Shown here in pieces: positions 8,918 to 19,467 of a stretch of DNA of 64,000 bases. Both the position numbers and the translations under genes were made by a program. The notes below the pieces were generated by a model. It was not told where the DNA came from. It worked only from the letters and a program-made list of their open reading frames with translations, and searched no databases. The stretch comes from Gemmatimonadota bacterium (GTDB lineage: Bacteria; Gemmatimonadota; Gemmatimonadetes; Gemmatimonadales; GWC2-71-9): positions 1-64,000 of the forward strand of contig JAOTVV010000005.1 of the NCBI GenBank assembly GCA_029863245.1, written 5' to 3'. Numbering within the stretch: position 1 is the first letter of the stretch; each line of letters starts with the position of its first letter.

Positions 8918-10609
8918 CTAAGCTCCCGCGGAGTCGGTCGGGCCCAACCGTGACCTGAGGACTGGGGCCCGCGGGTCCGGATACCGTAGGATCCCGATGG
9001 GTGCAGCTCCAAGCGCTGCGACGGGCTCCCGCTTTGTGGCTCGTACCTCGTGAGGCCGGTGTGAGGCTTTCGCCAGCTCGATGTCCTTGTCGAGCCGTGT
9101 CAGCACAACCTTCATGAACTCGCCGAAGTGCAGGTAGAGCGCCATCCAGCTCACCCCGTGACGGAGCGCTCTCGGGTTGCGCAGCGCGAGTCTCGCCAGG
9201 GTACGCCAAAACTCGATGCGGTAGTCCTTTTTCACGCCCATGCGCCAGATGAGGCGGCCGAATCCCCGTAGCTCGCGGAGCCGCTCACGCCAGGGGAGGC
9301 GAAGCTTCTTCTTTCGGCAATTGAGCGCTGCCCCCATTTGGTAGACGCGGTTGAAGTACGCGTGTGGGGCGTATGCCCCTGCGATGACCCGCCGGTAGTC
9401 CTCCAGGATTTCCACTCGTGGCCGCTTTGTGACGAAATTCAAGCCGCCGGAGCACTGGTCCGCGGCATCCTCCGGCGGGACGGCAAAGTCCTCGTGCAGT
9501 CGCCCCTCACGGGCCAGGCGGCGGGTCAATTGGGTTCCCGGGAGGGCCGCGAGGAGTCCAACCATGTTGACGGGGGTGGCACTGGCCTCGATGAGAGCCA
9601 GCATGCTCTGCGCGACGCTCCCCCGCTCGGCATCGAATCCGATGATGTAGCCGCTGTTCACCGCCATCCCGTAGGAGTGGATCTTCCGGATGCTCTCCGC
9701 GATCGAGCGTCGGGTGTTCTGGCGCTTCTGCGTCGCCACCAGTGTTTCCATGCTGGGGCTCTCAACGCCGACGAACAACACGAAGAACCCGACATCCTGC
9801 ATCAGCTGCAGCAGCTGCTCGTCGTCCGCGACATTGATGGACGCTTCGGTGGAGAACTCGAAGGGCCAGTCGTGTGCTTCCAGCCAGTCCCGGAGCACCG
9901 GAAGGAGCTTCTTCACCTCCCGCTTGTTGCCGATGAAGTTGTCGTCCACGAAGTCGACGTGACCCCGATGGCCGGACGCGTAGAGCAGATCGATCTCCCT
10001 GAGTATCTGCTCGTTTGACTTCAGTCGTGGCACCTGCCCGAACAGCTTGACGATGTCGCAAAACTCGCAATGGAACGGACAACCCCGGCCGTATTGGATG
10101 CTGATGTGCAGGTACTTGTCGAATTGCAGCAGGTCGAAGCGTGGGACGGGCGATCGGGACATGTCCGCCCGTTCCTCCCCGCATTCGTAGATGTGCGCTG
10201 CACACCCTGCCTCGAGATCCGCCAGCCACCGCGGCAGGGTGACTTCCGCCTCCCCGAGCACCAGGAAGTCGGCCAGGTCGTAGAGATGCGGGCTGGACGT
10301 GGCGTCGGGACCTCCTGCCACCACGGTCTTCCCGCTTGCCTTCAGCCGCTCGATCAGGGCAAGTGAGGAGTGTTGCTGGACGATCATGCCACCCGTGAAC
10401 ACGATGTCCGCCCAATCGATATCCGCGTCGCTCAGCTCCTGGACGTTGCAGTCCACCAGACGACATTCCCATGACTTCGGAAGCAGGGCGGCCACCGTGA
10501 TCAGGCCCAGCGGGCTCGCGGGGTACTTCGCCCCCATCAGCTCGCACGTAGCCCGGTAATTCCAAAACGCCCCTGCCGTGAACTCCGGGAAGATGAGTAG
10601 ACAGTGCAT
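8918..10609 (-). CDS. B12-binding radical SAM enzyme, HpnP-like (DUF4070 family)
   Basis: 563 residues from the ATG at 10609, chosen because AAGGGA lies 5 bases upstream; longer in-frame starts lack a ribosome-binding site. An N-terminal cobalamin-binding domain (about residues 1-150; SPLGLITVAALLP, GGPDATSSPHLY) precedes a radical SAM domain with C177-x3-C181-x2-C184 (GRGCPFHCEFC), then VDFVDDNFIGNK and a DUF4070-type tail. The closest family I recall is HpnP, the hopanoid C-2 methylase: the N-terminal FWNYRATCEL and the QKRQNTRRS element near residue 300 are very like it. No hopanoid genes are in this window, so the substrate is unproven; other lipid-methylating relatives are possible. Confidence 0.75.
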   Translation of the reverse strand: MHCLLIFPEFTAGAFWNYRATCELMGAKYPASPLGLITVAALLPKSWECRLVDCNVQELSDADIDWADIVFTGGMIVQQHSSLALIERLKASGKTVVAGGPDATSSPHLYDLADFLVLGEAEVTLPRWLADLEAGCAAHIYECGEERADMSRSPVPRFDLLQFDKYLHISIQYGRGCPFHCEFCDIVKLFGQVPRLKSNEQILREIDLLYASGHRGHVDFVDDNFIGNKREVKKLLPVLRDWLEAHDWPFEFSTEASINVADDEQLLQLMQDVGFFVLFVGVESPSMETLVATQKRQNTRRSIAESIRKIHSYGMAVNSGYIIGFDAERGSVAQSMLALIEASATPVNMVGLLAALPGTQLTRRLAREGRLHEDFAVPPEDAADQCSGGLNFVTKRPRVEILEDYRRVIAGAYAPHAYFNRVYQMGAALNCRKKKLRLPWRERLRELRGFGRLIWRMGVKKDYRIEFWRTLARLALRNPRALRHGVSWMALYLHFGEFMKVVLTRLDKDIELAKASHRPHEVRATKREPVAALGAAPIGILRYPDPRAPVLRSRLGPTDSAGA

Positions 10610-10910
10610 TCCGGTCCCTTCAGTCATGGATGTCGTGGTCCCCGGAAGCCTGCGAACGGTGCAAGGCTTCCTGGGTGTCACGGCCGAGTTCCCGCTCGAT
10701 GGCGTACCGGTCGGAGAGGGGCGGTCGTCGGGCGATCCGCGTCAGCGACGGCAGGGGCTCTTGGTGATCCTCAGGCGCAAGGTAAGGTCTCCAACCCGTG
10801 GAGGCCAGCCTTGGCGGCGGAGACGCATGAGTGGCAGGGCTGGACACTGGCACCGTTTGGCGTGCCGTATCATGACTCGCCGGGGGGTAGGATAGGTGTC
10901 AGTGACGGCC
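10610..10910. other. Intergenic region upstream of the radical SAM gene
   Basis: 301 bases between two minus-strand genes. I see no convincing gene, repeat or hairpin. It should contain the promoter of the radical SAM gene, but no clear -35/-10 pair stands out. Confidence 0.5.
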
Positions 10911-11345
10911 TCAGGCCTCAGCGGGCTCTTCCCCGGGGGGGCGCTGCTGGTCTCCCCCCTTGACTTCCTGCTCGGCGAGTCCGAGACCGGTGTACACGTG
11001 GTTCACGATCTCCCGCATGCGGTAGGTTGCCGACTGGGGCGCGCGTTCTCCACGGCGCGCGAGTGCCGCCAGCTCCTGGAGCTGGTCGGCGAATTCCCGA
11101 AAGCCCCGCTCCTCGAGCAGCTGCATGACGTCGATCACGAGCCGCCCGAGCTGCGACAGGAGCACGGCACTCGACGGCTGAATACGCACGCCGTCCGTGA
11201 GGCTCCCACCGCCGCCCCTGAACATGCCGCCGCGCCGTGCCGCCACCTGTTCCACGATGGCACGCACGCGGTCCCACTTGCGCTTGGTCTCATCCAGCAC
11301 GGCGAGTTGGGCCCGCGCCTTAGGGCTGAGAGGATCTGCGGTCAT
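10911..11345 (-). CDS. Hypothetical protein, mostly helical
   Basis: 144 residues with a good ribosome-binding site (GGAGAT) before the ATG. The sequence looks soluble and helical: a charged N-terminal segment (residues 1-35), a Gly-rich stretch (RGGMFRGGGG, about 38-48), then helices rich in Leu, Glu and Arg, and an acidic Pro-rich end. There is no signal peptide, membrane segment or cysteine. I recognise no family. It is divergent from dinB with about 110 bases between them. Coding status is supported by the RBS and codon pattern; function unknown. Confidence 0.6.
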   Translation of the reverse strand: MTADPLSPKARAQLAVLDETKRKWDRVRAIVEQVAARRGGMFRGGGGSLTDGVRIQPSSAVLLSQLGRLVIDVMQLLEERGFREFADQLQELAALARRGERAPQSATYRMREIVNHVYTGLGLAEQEVKGGDQQRPPGEEPAEA

Positions 11346-11455
11346 CTGATCTCCGGCTGCGACATCGACCGGAAGATGGCGATGGCCAGCGTGTCCCGAC
11401 AGTGCGTGGGGTCACGGCCGGGCCGGATCCGGCCGAACGGGATACTTTGAAGACG

Positions 11456-12673
11456 ATGGGTTCACCCACACCTCCGCCGCGCATTCTTCAGGTCGACGCC
11501 GATGCGTTCTACGTGCAGGTCGCGCGCCTCGTCGATCCGCAGGGCGCCGGCCAGGCCGAGCTGCTCCTGGTGGGTGGATCCCCGGAAGGACGTGGTGTCG
11601 TCACTTCGGCCGCCTATGCGGCCCGGAAGTTCGGGGTGCGGTCGGGAATGCCCACAGCGCGAGCCCTCCGTCTGTGCCCGCAGGCGACCGTGGTGGGCGT
11701 GTCGCGTCGCGCGTGCAGCGAGAAGAGCCGAGCGATTGTCGGCGTCCTCGAGCAGTTCACCCCGGTGGTCGAGCCCGCATCCATCGACGAGATGTATCTC
11801 GACCTGTCCGGGACCGAGGGGCTGTATGGCCACGAGGCCCTCGAAACAACCGCGCGGCGCATCCGCCGCACCGTCCTGGCCGAAACGGAGATTCAGGTGT
11901 CGATCGGCGCCGGAACGAACCGGCTCGTTGCCAAGTTGGCCGCTGGCCGGGCGAAGCCCCATCGCACTCCGGAAGCGGATGGTGTGGTTGCGGTACCGCC
12001 GGGGCAGGAGGCGGCGTTCCTCGCCACGTTCGACCTTGGTGACATTCCGGGTGTCGGGCCGCGGTTTCAAGAACGTCTGGAACGGTATGGGCTCAAGACG
12101 GTGCGTGACACGCTGCCGCACGAGCGACCTGAGCTGGAGGAGTGGTTCGGGTGGCGTGCCGGTAGCTGGCTGTACCACCGGATTCGTGGGATGGATTCGA
12201 CACCGATCCTGCCGCGATCGCAGGCCAAATCGCTCTCCCGAGACGAGACGTTCGCCGAGGATCTGGATGACGACGATGCGCTGCGGCGCGAGCTGCTGCG
12301 CCTCAGCGACCGAGCGGCGCACGACCTTCGCCGGCACGGGTACGTCGCTCGGACGATCACGGTGCGGATTCGGGACCGTGACTTCCGCGACCGACGTGCG
12401 AGCCGCACGCTGCCTCGAGGCGTGTCGACCGAGCGCGTGATCTTCGACGAGGCTGCCAGGCTGATGGCTAGGCTCCGCTCGGCACGGCCCATTCCGGCTC
12501 GCTTGCTCAGCGTATCGCTGTCGCAGATCACCGGGGCCGACACCGAAGAGCAATTGGGGCTCTTTGACGAGGCAAGCGATGCGCTCGAGACGGAGCGCGA
12601 CCGTCGCCTGGCCGAGGCCGTCGATGCCGTTCGGCGGAAGTTCGGCTCCAACGCCGTCGAGCGAGGCGGCTAG
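11456..12673 (+). CDS. dinB: DNA polymerase IV (Y-family, DinB)
   Basis: 405 residues, typical length. It performs error-prone translesion synthesis. Catalytic residues are present: DADAFY near residue 14 (Asp14, Asp16) and SIDEMYLD near 108-115 (Asp/Glu pair). The helix-hairpin-helix (DIPGVGPRF) lies near 200 and a little-finger domain follows. Near the C-terminus (about residue 366) the pentapeptide QLGLF matches the beta-clamp-binding motif, so it should be recruited to the sliding clamp. The ATG at 11456 puts the first catalytic Asp at the expected distance. I see no LexA-type box upstream. Confidence 0.92.
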   Translation: MGSPTPPPRILQVDADAFYVQVARLVDPQGAGQAELLLVGGSPEGRGVVTSAAYAARKFGVRSGMPTARALRLCPQATVVGVSRRACSEKSRAIVGVLEQFTPVVEPASIDEMYLDLSGTEGLYGHEALETTARRIRRTVLAETEIQVSIGAGTNRLVAKLAAGRAKPHRTPEADGVVAVPPGQEAAFLATFDLGDIPGVGPRFQERLERYGLKTVRDTLPHERPELEEWFGWRAGSWLYHRIRGMDSTPILPRSQAKSLSRDETFAEDLDDDDALRRELLRLSDRAAHDLRRHGYVARTITVRIRDRDFRDRRASRTLPRGVSTERVIFDEAARLMARLRSARPIPARLLSVSLSQITGADTEEQLGLFDEASDALETERDRRLAEAVDAVRRKFGSNAVERGG

Positions 12674-12871
12674 CGAACCGGAGTAGCCGACCTGTTGTGC
12701 CTCCGGCGTGTCGATAGATTCGAGTGAGGGAACCTGGTGAGGCGGGGCTCGGGAACGCGACCGACGGACCGTCCTACAGGTGACGAGGTTGAACGGCGAG
12801 GGGGAGAGGTTGGGGGATATCCACCCGTTCGTCGATTCGGTTAAGGCGACTTCCAGAAAGCCGAGGAACGT

Positions 12872-14303
<1,432 letters not shown>

Positions 14304-14318
14304 TCGGCGGGGCAGTTG

Positions 14319-14337
14319 GCTCACCGCTTCGGTGGGC
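14319..14337 (+). terminator. Possible terminator hairpin after the deaminase gene
   Basis: GCTCACCG and CGGTGGGC form an 8-base-pair stem (one G-T pair) with a 3-base loop, 16 bases after the stop. There is no T-run, so intrinsic termination is uncertain. Confidence 0.35.
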
Positions 14338-14429
14338 AGCAATCACGAAGACGAATCGTTGCTGCGGGCCCACGGCAGTCCGTTAGCGAGGGCGCACTGA
14401 CGTTTCTCTGAAGCTACGAGGAAGCCTTC

Positions 14430-15428
14430 GTGGGGATGGAAATGAACGGTGCGTTGGTCGCAGTCCGAGCGGAAACCTGGCCGATTCGCGGCACGTTTCG
14501 CATCGCTCGTGGTGCCCGCACCGAGAGCCGAGTCGTGGTCGTCGAGATTTCGGACGGTATTGCGACGGGACGCGGGGAATGCGTGCCGTACCCACGGTAC
14601 GGTGAGACCGTCGAGCAGGTGATCGCCACGATCCGAGAGGTCGCCGGCAGCATGACGGACGGCATCGATCGGATGGCGCTGCAGCACGAGCTCCCAGCCG
14701 GAGCCGTGCGCAATGCGCTGGACTGCGCCTGTTGGGATCTCGCGGCGAAACGGGCCGGGAGACGGGCCTGGGACGTGGCCGGTCTAGCGGAGCCGCGACC
14801 CCTCACGACGGCGTACACCATAAGCCTCGACGAGCCGGCGGCGATGGGAGCCGCTGCGCAAGCCGAAGCCCACCGCCCGTTGCTCAAGCTCAAGCTGACG
14901 GGCGAGCGGGACCTCGATCGGGTGCACGCTGTCCGCGATGCGGCACCAAACACCCGTATCATCGCCGACGCTAACGAGGCGTGGACCCCATCGCACTTTA
15001 CGGAGCTGGCCCGGCCATTGGCGGAACTCGGTGTGGAGATGATCGAGCAGCCGTTTCCGGCCGACCGGGACGACGTTCTCCTCGGCATCGAGCGGCCCCT
15101 CTTGGTAGCGGCCGACGAGGCGTGTCACACGAGTGACGACGTCGCTCGCCTCGTGGGGCGCTACGACGTCGTGAACCTCAAGTTGGACAAGACCGGAGGG
15201 CTCACCGAGGGACTCCGTCTCGTGACGGCCGCGCGCGACGCGGGTTTGGAGCTGATGGTGGGGTGCATGGTGGGAACCTCTCTGGGTGTGGCGCCGGCCA
15301 TCCTGCTGGCACAGGGCGCGCGCTACGTCGACCTGGACGCACCACTGCTACTGGCACGCGATCGACCCGAGGGCCTCCGGTACGACGGCAGCACGTTGTA
15401 TCCGCCGAGGCGGGAGTTGTGGGGATGA
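14430..15428 (+). CDS. Dipeptide epimerase, enolase superfamily (L-Ala-D/L-Glu epimerase-like)
   Basis: 332 residues. Enolase-superfamily catalytic features are in order: the second Lys of the KxK motif in LKLKLTG (about residue 153), metal ligands in DANEAW, EQPFP and ADEACH (near 180, 207 and 230), and the opposite-face Lys in NLKLDKTGG (near 253). This arrangement, with DLDAPLLL near the end, is that of the YcjG/YkfB dipeptide epimerases that act on murein peptides such as L-Ala-D-Glu. The GTG at 14430 is 5 bases after GAGGAAG; an ATG two codons later is an alternative. Exact dipeptide specificity cannot be told. Confidence 0.85.
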   Translation: MGMEMNGALVAVRAETWPIRGTFRIARGARTESRVVVVEISDGIATGRGECVPYPRYGETVEQVIATIREVAGSMTDGIDRMALQHELPAGAVRNALDCACWDLAAKRAGRRAWDVAGLAEPRPLTTAYTISLDEPAAMGAAAQAEAHRPLLKLKLTGERDLDRVHAVRDAAPNTRIIADANEAWTPSHFTELARPLAELGVEMIEQPFPADRDDVLLGIERPLLVAADEACHTSDDVARLVGRYDVVNLKLDKTGGLTEGLRLVTAARDAGLELMVGCMVGTSLGVAPAILLAQGARYVDLDAPLLLARDRPEGLRYDGSTLYPPRRELWG

Positions 15429-15435
15429 AGGCGAT

Positions 15436-15490
15436 CGCGGGAAGCGGGAAGCGGGAAAAGGGAAGAGGGAAGAGGGAAAGGGAGTGCGGA
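15436..15490. repeat. Purine-rich intergenic short repeat
   Basis: Just after the epimerase stop come two GGGAAGC units, then GGGAAAA, GGGAAGA twice and GGGAAAG, almost pure G/A on the plus strand. Its complement resembles the tract inside pdxA (3191-3246), and the style recurs at 36840-36908. Confidence 0.6.
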
Positions 15491-15566
15491 GGGCGGTACT
15501 GAAGCCGGAAGGTGGTATTCGTATGGGTTTTGGGGCCCCGGTGGTCTGCCGACGGAGGAGGCAATC

Positions 15567-16079
15567 GTGAGACGAGTTCGCTTCTCCGTGGCCATGAGTC
15601 TCGACGGGTATATCGCAGGCCCAAAGGGGGAGTACGACTGGATCGTGATGGATCCGGACATCGATTTCGGTGCCCTGTTCAAGGACTTCGACACGGTGCT
15701 GATGGGCCGAAAGTCGTACGAGGCGGCACGCCAACAAGGCAGCGGGGGCATGTTGGGCATGCAGGCGTTTGTCTTCTCGCGCACGTTGCGCCAACGCGAC
15801 TGCCCTGACGTGACCGTCTCGGACACACCCGAAGCGACGGTGCCGGAGCTCAAGGTAGGTGACGGGAAAGACATCTGGCTGTTTGGCGGGGGCGGGCTGT
15901 TCCGGAGCCTGCTCGATCTCGGGCTGGTGGATACCGTGGAGGTCGCAATCATCCCGGTGCTTCTTGGCAGCGGCGTGCCACTGCTTCCCCATCCGGCTGC
16001 ACGTGCCAAGCTTCGACTCACCGGGCACCGCGTGTACGAAAAGACGGGCACGACGGCGCTCGAATACGTCGTGGTGTGA
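15567..16079 (+). CDS. Dihydrofolate reductase-fold protein (RibD C-terminal family)
   Basis: 170 residues from a GTG preceded by GGAGGAGG. The start RRVRFSVAMSLDGYIAGPKGEYDW is typical of the RibD_C/YyaP-type DHFR-fold family. Further family features are the VLMGRKSYE motif (about residues 44-52), the nucleotide-loop LFGGGGLFRSLLDLGLVD (about 103-120) and VLLGSGVPLL. Members bind NADPH and reduce unknown substrates; they are not the folate pathway enzyme. The next gene is downstream on the same strand but with a ~50-base gap. Confidence 0.85.
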   Translation: MRRVRFSVAMSLDGYIAGPKGEYDWIVMDPDIDFGALFKDFDTVLMGRKSYEAARQQGSGGMLGMQAFVFSRTLRQRDCPDVTVSDTPEATVPELKVGDGKDIWLFGGGGLFRSLLDLGLVDTVEVAIIPVLLGSGVPLLPHPAARAKLRLTGHRVYEKTGTTALEYVVV

Positions 16080-16131
16080 CGGTCTGATCACGAGGTGCCC
16101 CAACAGCGCATTGCGAGGAACGGCTGGCAAC

Positions 16132-16890
16132 ATGGTGACGAACCGACCCGACATGCACGGTGACGCGGCGCAACGTCCGTCGACGGAGACCGGCGATTCG
16201 GATCGCCGCTTCACCGATCAAGAAGTGGCCTTGGTGCTGCAGCGCGCGGCCGAGCTCGAAGAGCAACGGTCCCTCGGCTCCACGAGCGCCAGGGGACTGA
16301 CGCTGCGTGAGCTCCACGAGATCGCCCGAGAGGTGGGGCTCAGTGCCGAGGTCATCGACGAGGCCGTCGCGGCGGTCCGGGCGGGCGTTGGGCCACACCG
16401 TGCCCTGCTGCTCGGTGCGCCGCTCTCCAGCAAGGTGGTCCGGGGTGTTCCGGGCCGCCTCGGGGAGGATGCCCTTCAGCGTCTGGTCCGCGTCATCGAG
16501 GACCATGTCGATGCGACTGGGACAGTCACCGAAGCTCTTGGCACTGTTCGATGGACCAGCGTATCGCGGGGACACAAGTTCGACCGCACCACACAGGTCT
16601 CCTTGTCGTCGACTGACGAAGAAACCCAGATCCAGGTGGTCCAACGGTACCCGTCCGGCCTGCGGGCTATCCTGCATTTCCTTCCCGGAACGTGGGGCGG
16701 AGTGCTTGGCGCCGGGGTTGCGGCGTCCGCGGGAATCGCTCCCCTCGCAGTGATCGGCGTGGCTGCGGGTGCTGCCGTCCTCGGAGCGAGCATCGGCCGG
16801 ACCATTTGGCAAACGCTAGCGAAGCGGAGCGAGCGGGAAGTGGAGCGGATGGCGACCCAACTGGTCACGGCGGCGGGTGACATGGTCTAG
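16132..16890 (+). CDS. Conserved hypothetical protein with two C-terminal membrane segments
   Basis: 252 residues. The N-terminal third has a helical element (FTDQEVALVLQRAAELE ... LTLRELHEIAREVGLS) that I have seen only in proteins of unknown function, possibly a small regulatory or oligomerisation motif. The middle (about 100-185) is beta-rich. Residues about 187-225 form two hydrophobic Gly/Ala helices (GTWGGVLGAGVAASAGIAPL, VIGVAAGAAVLGASIG), probably a membrane hairpin. The start at 16132 follows GCGAGGAA at a suitable distance; a GTG one codon later is equally possible. Function unknown. Confidence 0.65.
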   Translation: MVTNRPDMHGDAAQRPSTETGDSDRRFTDQEVALVLQRAAELEEQRSLGSTSARGLTLRELHEIAREVGLSAEVIDEAVAAVRAGVGPHRALLLGAPLSSKVVRGVPGRLGEDALQRLVRVIEDHVDATGTVTEALGTVRWTSVSRGHKFDRTTQVSLSSTDEETQIQVVQRYPSGLRAILHFLPGTWGGVLGAGVAASAGIAPLAVIGVAAGAAVLGASIGRTIWQTLAKRSEREVERMATQLVTAAGDMV

Positions 16891-17020
16891 CGATGACCGC
16901 GCTTCGATCCGTCAGCTCGCCAACCCCGATCGTCCGTGAGCACTCTGATTGTACGTTGACCACCGCGACGCGTATTCGGTCACGACACCGCGAAACGGAA
17001 TTTCCCGAGTCGAGCCCGCT

Positions 17021-17497
17021 ATGACCGTGCTTACCCGCCTCGAACCCCTGGACATCCGCATCACCATGTGGATGGCCCGCCACGGCGTCACGCTGACGCG
17101 TCTTGCACTTGGTGTAATCTTCCTCTGGTTCGGCGCCATCAAACTGGTTCCGGGCTGGAGCCCCGCGGCTGATCTGGCTGCGCGCACGATCGAGCGACTG
17201 ACCTTCGGAGTCGTCCAACCGGGGGTGGGCCTGGCGCTGCTGGCCGTTTGGGAGTCGCTCATCGGCATCGGTCTGCTCAGCGGGCGTCTCCTTCGCCTGA
17301 CCCTACTGCTCCTCTTTCTTCAGATGCCCGGAACCATGCTGCCGCTCGTGTTCTTCCCGTCAGAGACGTTCGTGGCGTTCCCGTACTCGCCGACCTTGGA
17401 GGGACAGTACATCATCAAGAACCTCGTGCTCGTCGGTGCCGCGATCGTGATAGGCGCCACCGTTCGGGGTGGGCGGCTCCGAGCCGAGCCCACCTGA
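17021..17497 (+). CDS. DoxX-like small membrane protein
   Basis: 158 residues with four membrane segments (about 22-40, 68-90, 93-115 and 128-150). The first, [22 protein letters not shown], has the R...G..F...G..K pattern of DoxX/DUF417-type proteins, which are linked to quinone or thiosulfate metabolism in some species but mostly uncharacterised. I chose the ATG at 17021; a TTG 24 codons upstream is possible but has no better RBS. It is convergent with the dehydratase gene at 17544. Confidence 0.65.
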   Translation: MTVLTRLEPLDIRITMWMARHGVTLTRLALGVIFLWFGAIKLVPGWSPAADLAARTIERLTFGVVQPGVGLALLAVWESLIGIGLLSGRLLRLTLLLLFLQMPGTMLPLVFFPSETFVAFPYSPTLEGQYIIKNLVLVGAAIVIGATVRGGRLRAEPT

Positions 17498-17543
17498 GCG
17501 CGACCAGTGTTCTCGATGGTGAGCATCGCCGCACGCAGCAGGA

Positions 17544-18527
17544 CTAGATCTGTTCCGTCATGACCTTCCGTAACGTTGCCGCGTCGATGTTTCCCCCGGA
17601 AAGGATGATCGCCACGCGCTTGCCGTCCAGCTCATTGCGCAGCTTGATCAACCCCGCCAAGCCCGCGGCTCCGGCACCTTCGACCAGGGTATGCGTGGTC
17701 CGCAACAGCAGTCGCAACGCCTCGGCGATCTCTGCGTCGGTGACGGTAACGAAGCCGGCCAATCCCGCTTTGAGCACCGGAAACGTCATCTCGTACGCGG
17801 AGCGCGTGGCGATACCGTCGGCAAACGTCTCGGCCGAGTCCAGCACGCGTATTTCCCCAGCTTTCCACGACTCGTAGATGGCTGGGGCCCCGGCGGCCTG
17901 GACGCCGTACACGGCGACATCCGGTCGCAGCGCACCGGTCACGGTCAAGGCCCCGACCGCCTGCGACCCTCCACCGATCGCGACGACGATGGCGTCCAGT
18001 GCTTCCACCTGCTGTAGCAGCTCCAGCGTGATGGTGCCGGCGCCAGCCAGCACCTGAGCGTTGTTCGTGCCATGGATGGGGACGAGCCCTCGCTCGCGTT
18101 GGAGGCGCTCAACCGCGACTAGAGACTCGTCGTAGTCGTTGCCCTCCTCGACCAGCTCGGCACCGTATCCGATCATCGCCTCGTTCTTCTCGGGGTTGTT
18201 CCCGTGCGGGACGCAGATGGTGACCGGAATACCCAGCACCTGACCGGCGTAGGCCAGGCCCTGTCCGTGATTGCCACGCGTGGCGGCGATCACGCCGCGG
18301 CCGCTGTGGGCAGCGGTCAGCGCCGTCAGCGCGGCAAACGCATTGCGAACCTTGAAGGCGTTGGTGGGATGATGAGTCTCGTGCTTCACGAAAATACGAA
18401 TGCCGTGACGGATGGTCGCGTCGAGTGCCCGGTATGAGCGAAGCGGTGTGATGGAGAGGTACGGAGCGATCCGGTCGCGGGCGCTGTGCACGTCCGTGAG
18501 ATCGATGGGCCACTCGGATGTCGGCAT
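17544..18527 (-). CDS. PLP-dependent threonine/serine dehydratase family enzyme
   Basis: 327 residues, fold-type II. The Schiff-base lysine lies in HHPTNAFKVRNAFAA (about residue 57), and the phosphate-binding loop is AIGGGSQAVGAL. Both differ slightly from the standard threonine deaminase forms (PTGSFKxRGA, GGGG), so this may be a divergent dehydratase, racemase or related eliminase. SGGN near the C-terminus is conserved. No regulatory ACT domain is present, so it is the catabolic size class. The ATG at 18527 is preceded by GGGGGAACGG; an ATG six codons upstream has no RBS. It is last in a three-gene minus-strand run after the cytochrome and aldo/keto reductase. Confidence 0.78.
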   Translation of the reverse strand: MPTSEWPIDLTDVHSARDRIAPYLSITPLRSYRALDATIRHGIRIFVKHETHHPTNAFKVRNAFAALTALTAAHSGRGVIAATRGNHGQGLAYAGQVLGIPVTICVPHGNNPEKNEAMIGYGAELVEEGNDYDESLVAVERLQRERGLVPIHGTNNAQVLAGAGTITLELLQQVEALDAIVVAIGGGSQAVGALTVTGALRPDVAVYGVQAAGAPAIYESWKAGEIRVLDSAETFADGIATRSAYEMTFPVLKAGLAGFVTVTDAEIAEALRLLLRTTHTLVEGAGAAGLAGLIKLRNELDGKRVAIILSGGNIDAATLRKVMTEQI

Positions 18528-18568
18528 CGTCGTCCGTTCCCCCATGGTGCGTGGCGTCGGGTTGGGGG

Positions 18569-19447
18569 TCAGGCCCTGGAGAACTCGGCCCGATCGATGG
18601 CTCGGCGATCGTCAGGCGTGAGCGCCACGGCTGCCGCGGCCAGCGCGTCGAGGGCGTGATCGACGGTACGTGCCGCGGGGATGGGGATCACGCTCGAGCC
18701 CTGGCTCAGCACCCACGCGATCGCCACGGCATGCGGCGAGGCTCCGAGCCGCTCGGCGATCGGCCGCAGCGTGGGATGAGTCGGCAACTTCTTGTTGAGT
18801 CGTCCGCCGCCGACCGGACTGTAGGCGAGGAACCCAACGCCGTGGTCGTCGCAGTACCGCACCACACCGGTGTCCACCGCGGCGCGGAAGAACGGGTTGA
18901 GCCGGTTCTGAACGGTGACGACCTTCACCACGGATTGTGCGGCCTCGATCTCTTTTACCGACACGTTCGAGAGTCCGATCCAGCGGATCTTGCCCTCTTG
19001 TTGCAGTGCAGCCAGCGCGCCCACACTCTCGAGGAGTGGGACCTTTGGGTCGGGAGCATGGAGCTGGTACAGGTCGATCCGCTCGACACCGAGAGCGGCC
19101 AGTGACCGATCGCAGGCTGTGCGGAGACGCGCGGGTCGGGCATCCCGTTCCCAGCGGCCTCCTGGACGGGTGAGTCCACCCTTGGTCGCAACGACGACCG
19201 CCGACGAATCGCCCTTCCAGGCCCGCAACGCGCGGGCCATCAGCCGCTCGTTGTGGCCGATGTCGTCGTCGTCCAGGCAGTAGACGTCGGCCGTGTCGAG
19301 GAGCGTGGCGCCGGCGTCGAGCACGGCGTGGATGACGGGAACACTCTGAGCGGTGTCCGCGGGACGCCCTTGGATCGATAGCGGCATGCCGCCGAAGCCA
19401 ATGGCCGATACCACCGGGGCCTCTGGCCCCAAGGGGCGAGTGCGCAT
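18569..19447 (-). CDS. Aldo/keto reductase
   Basis: 292 residues with a TIM-barrel NADPH oxidoreductase pattern. The catalytic tetrad is recognisable: Asp and Tyr in LLDTADVYCL (about residues 45-54), Lys in VVATKGGL (about 83) and His in LYQLHAPD (about 120). Later motifs GLSNVS, NRLNPF and AWVLSQGSSVIPIPA are those of the YajO/Tas-like AKR group. The ATG at 19447 is chosen because AGGAG lies 6 bases upstream, between it and the cytochrome stop 20 bases away. Substrate unknown. Confidence 0.85.
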   Translation of the reverse strand: MRTRPLGPEAPVVSAIGFGGMPLSIQGRPADTAQSVPVIHAVLDAGATLLDTADVYCLDDDDIGHNERLMARALRAWKGDSSAVVVATKGGLTRPGGRWERDARPARLRTACDRSLAALGVERIDLYQLHAPDPKVPLLESVGALAALQQEGKIRWIGLSNVSVKEIEAAQSVVKVVTVQNRLNPFFRAAVDTGVVRYCDDHGVGFLAYSPVGGGRLNKKLPTHPTLRPIAERLGASPHAVAIAWVLSQGSSVIPIPAARTVDHALDALAAAAVALTPDDRRAIDRAEFSRA

Positions 19448-19467
19448 GGGCTCCTGTCCGCCCGGCG

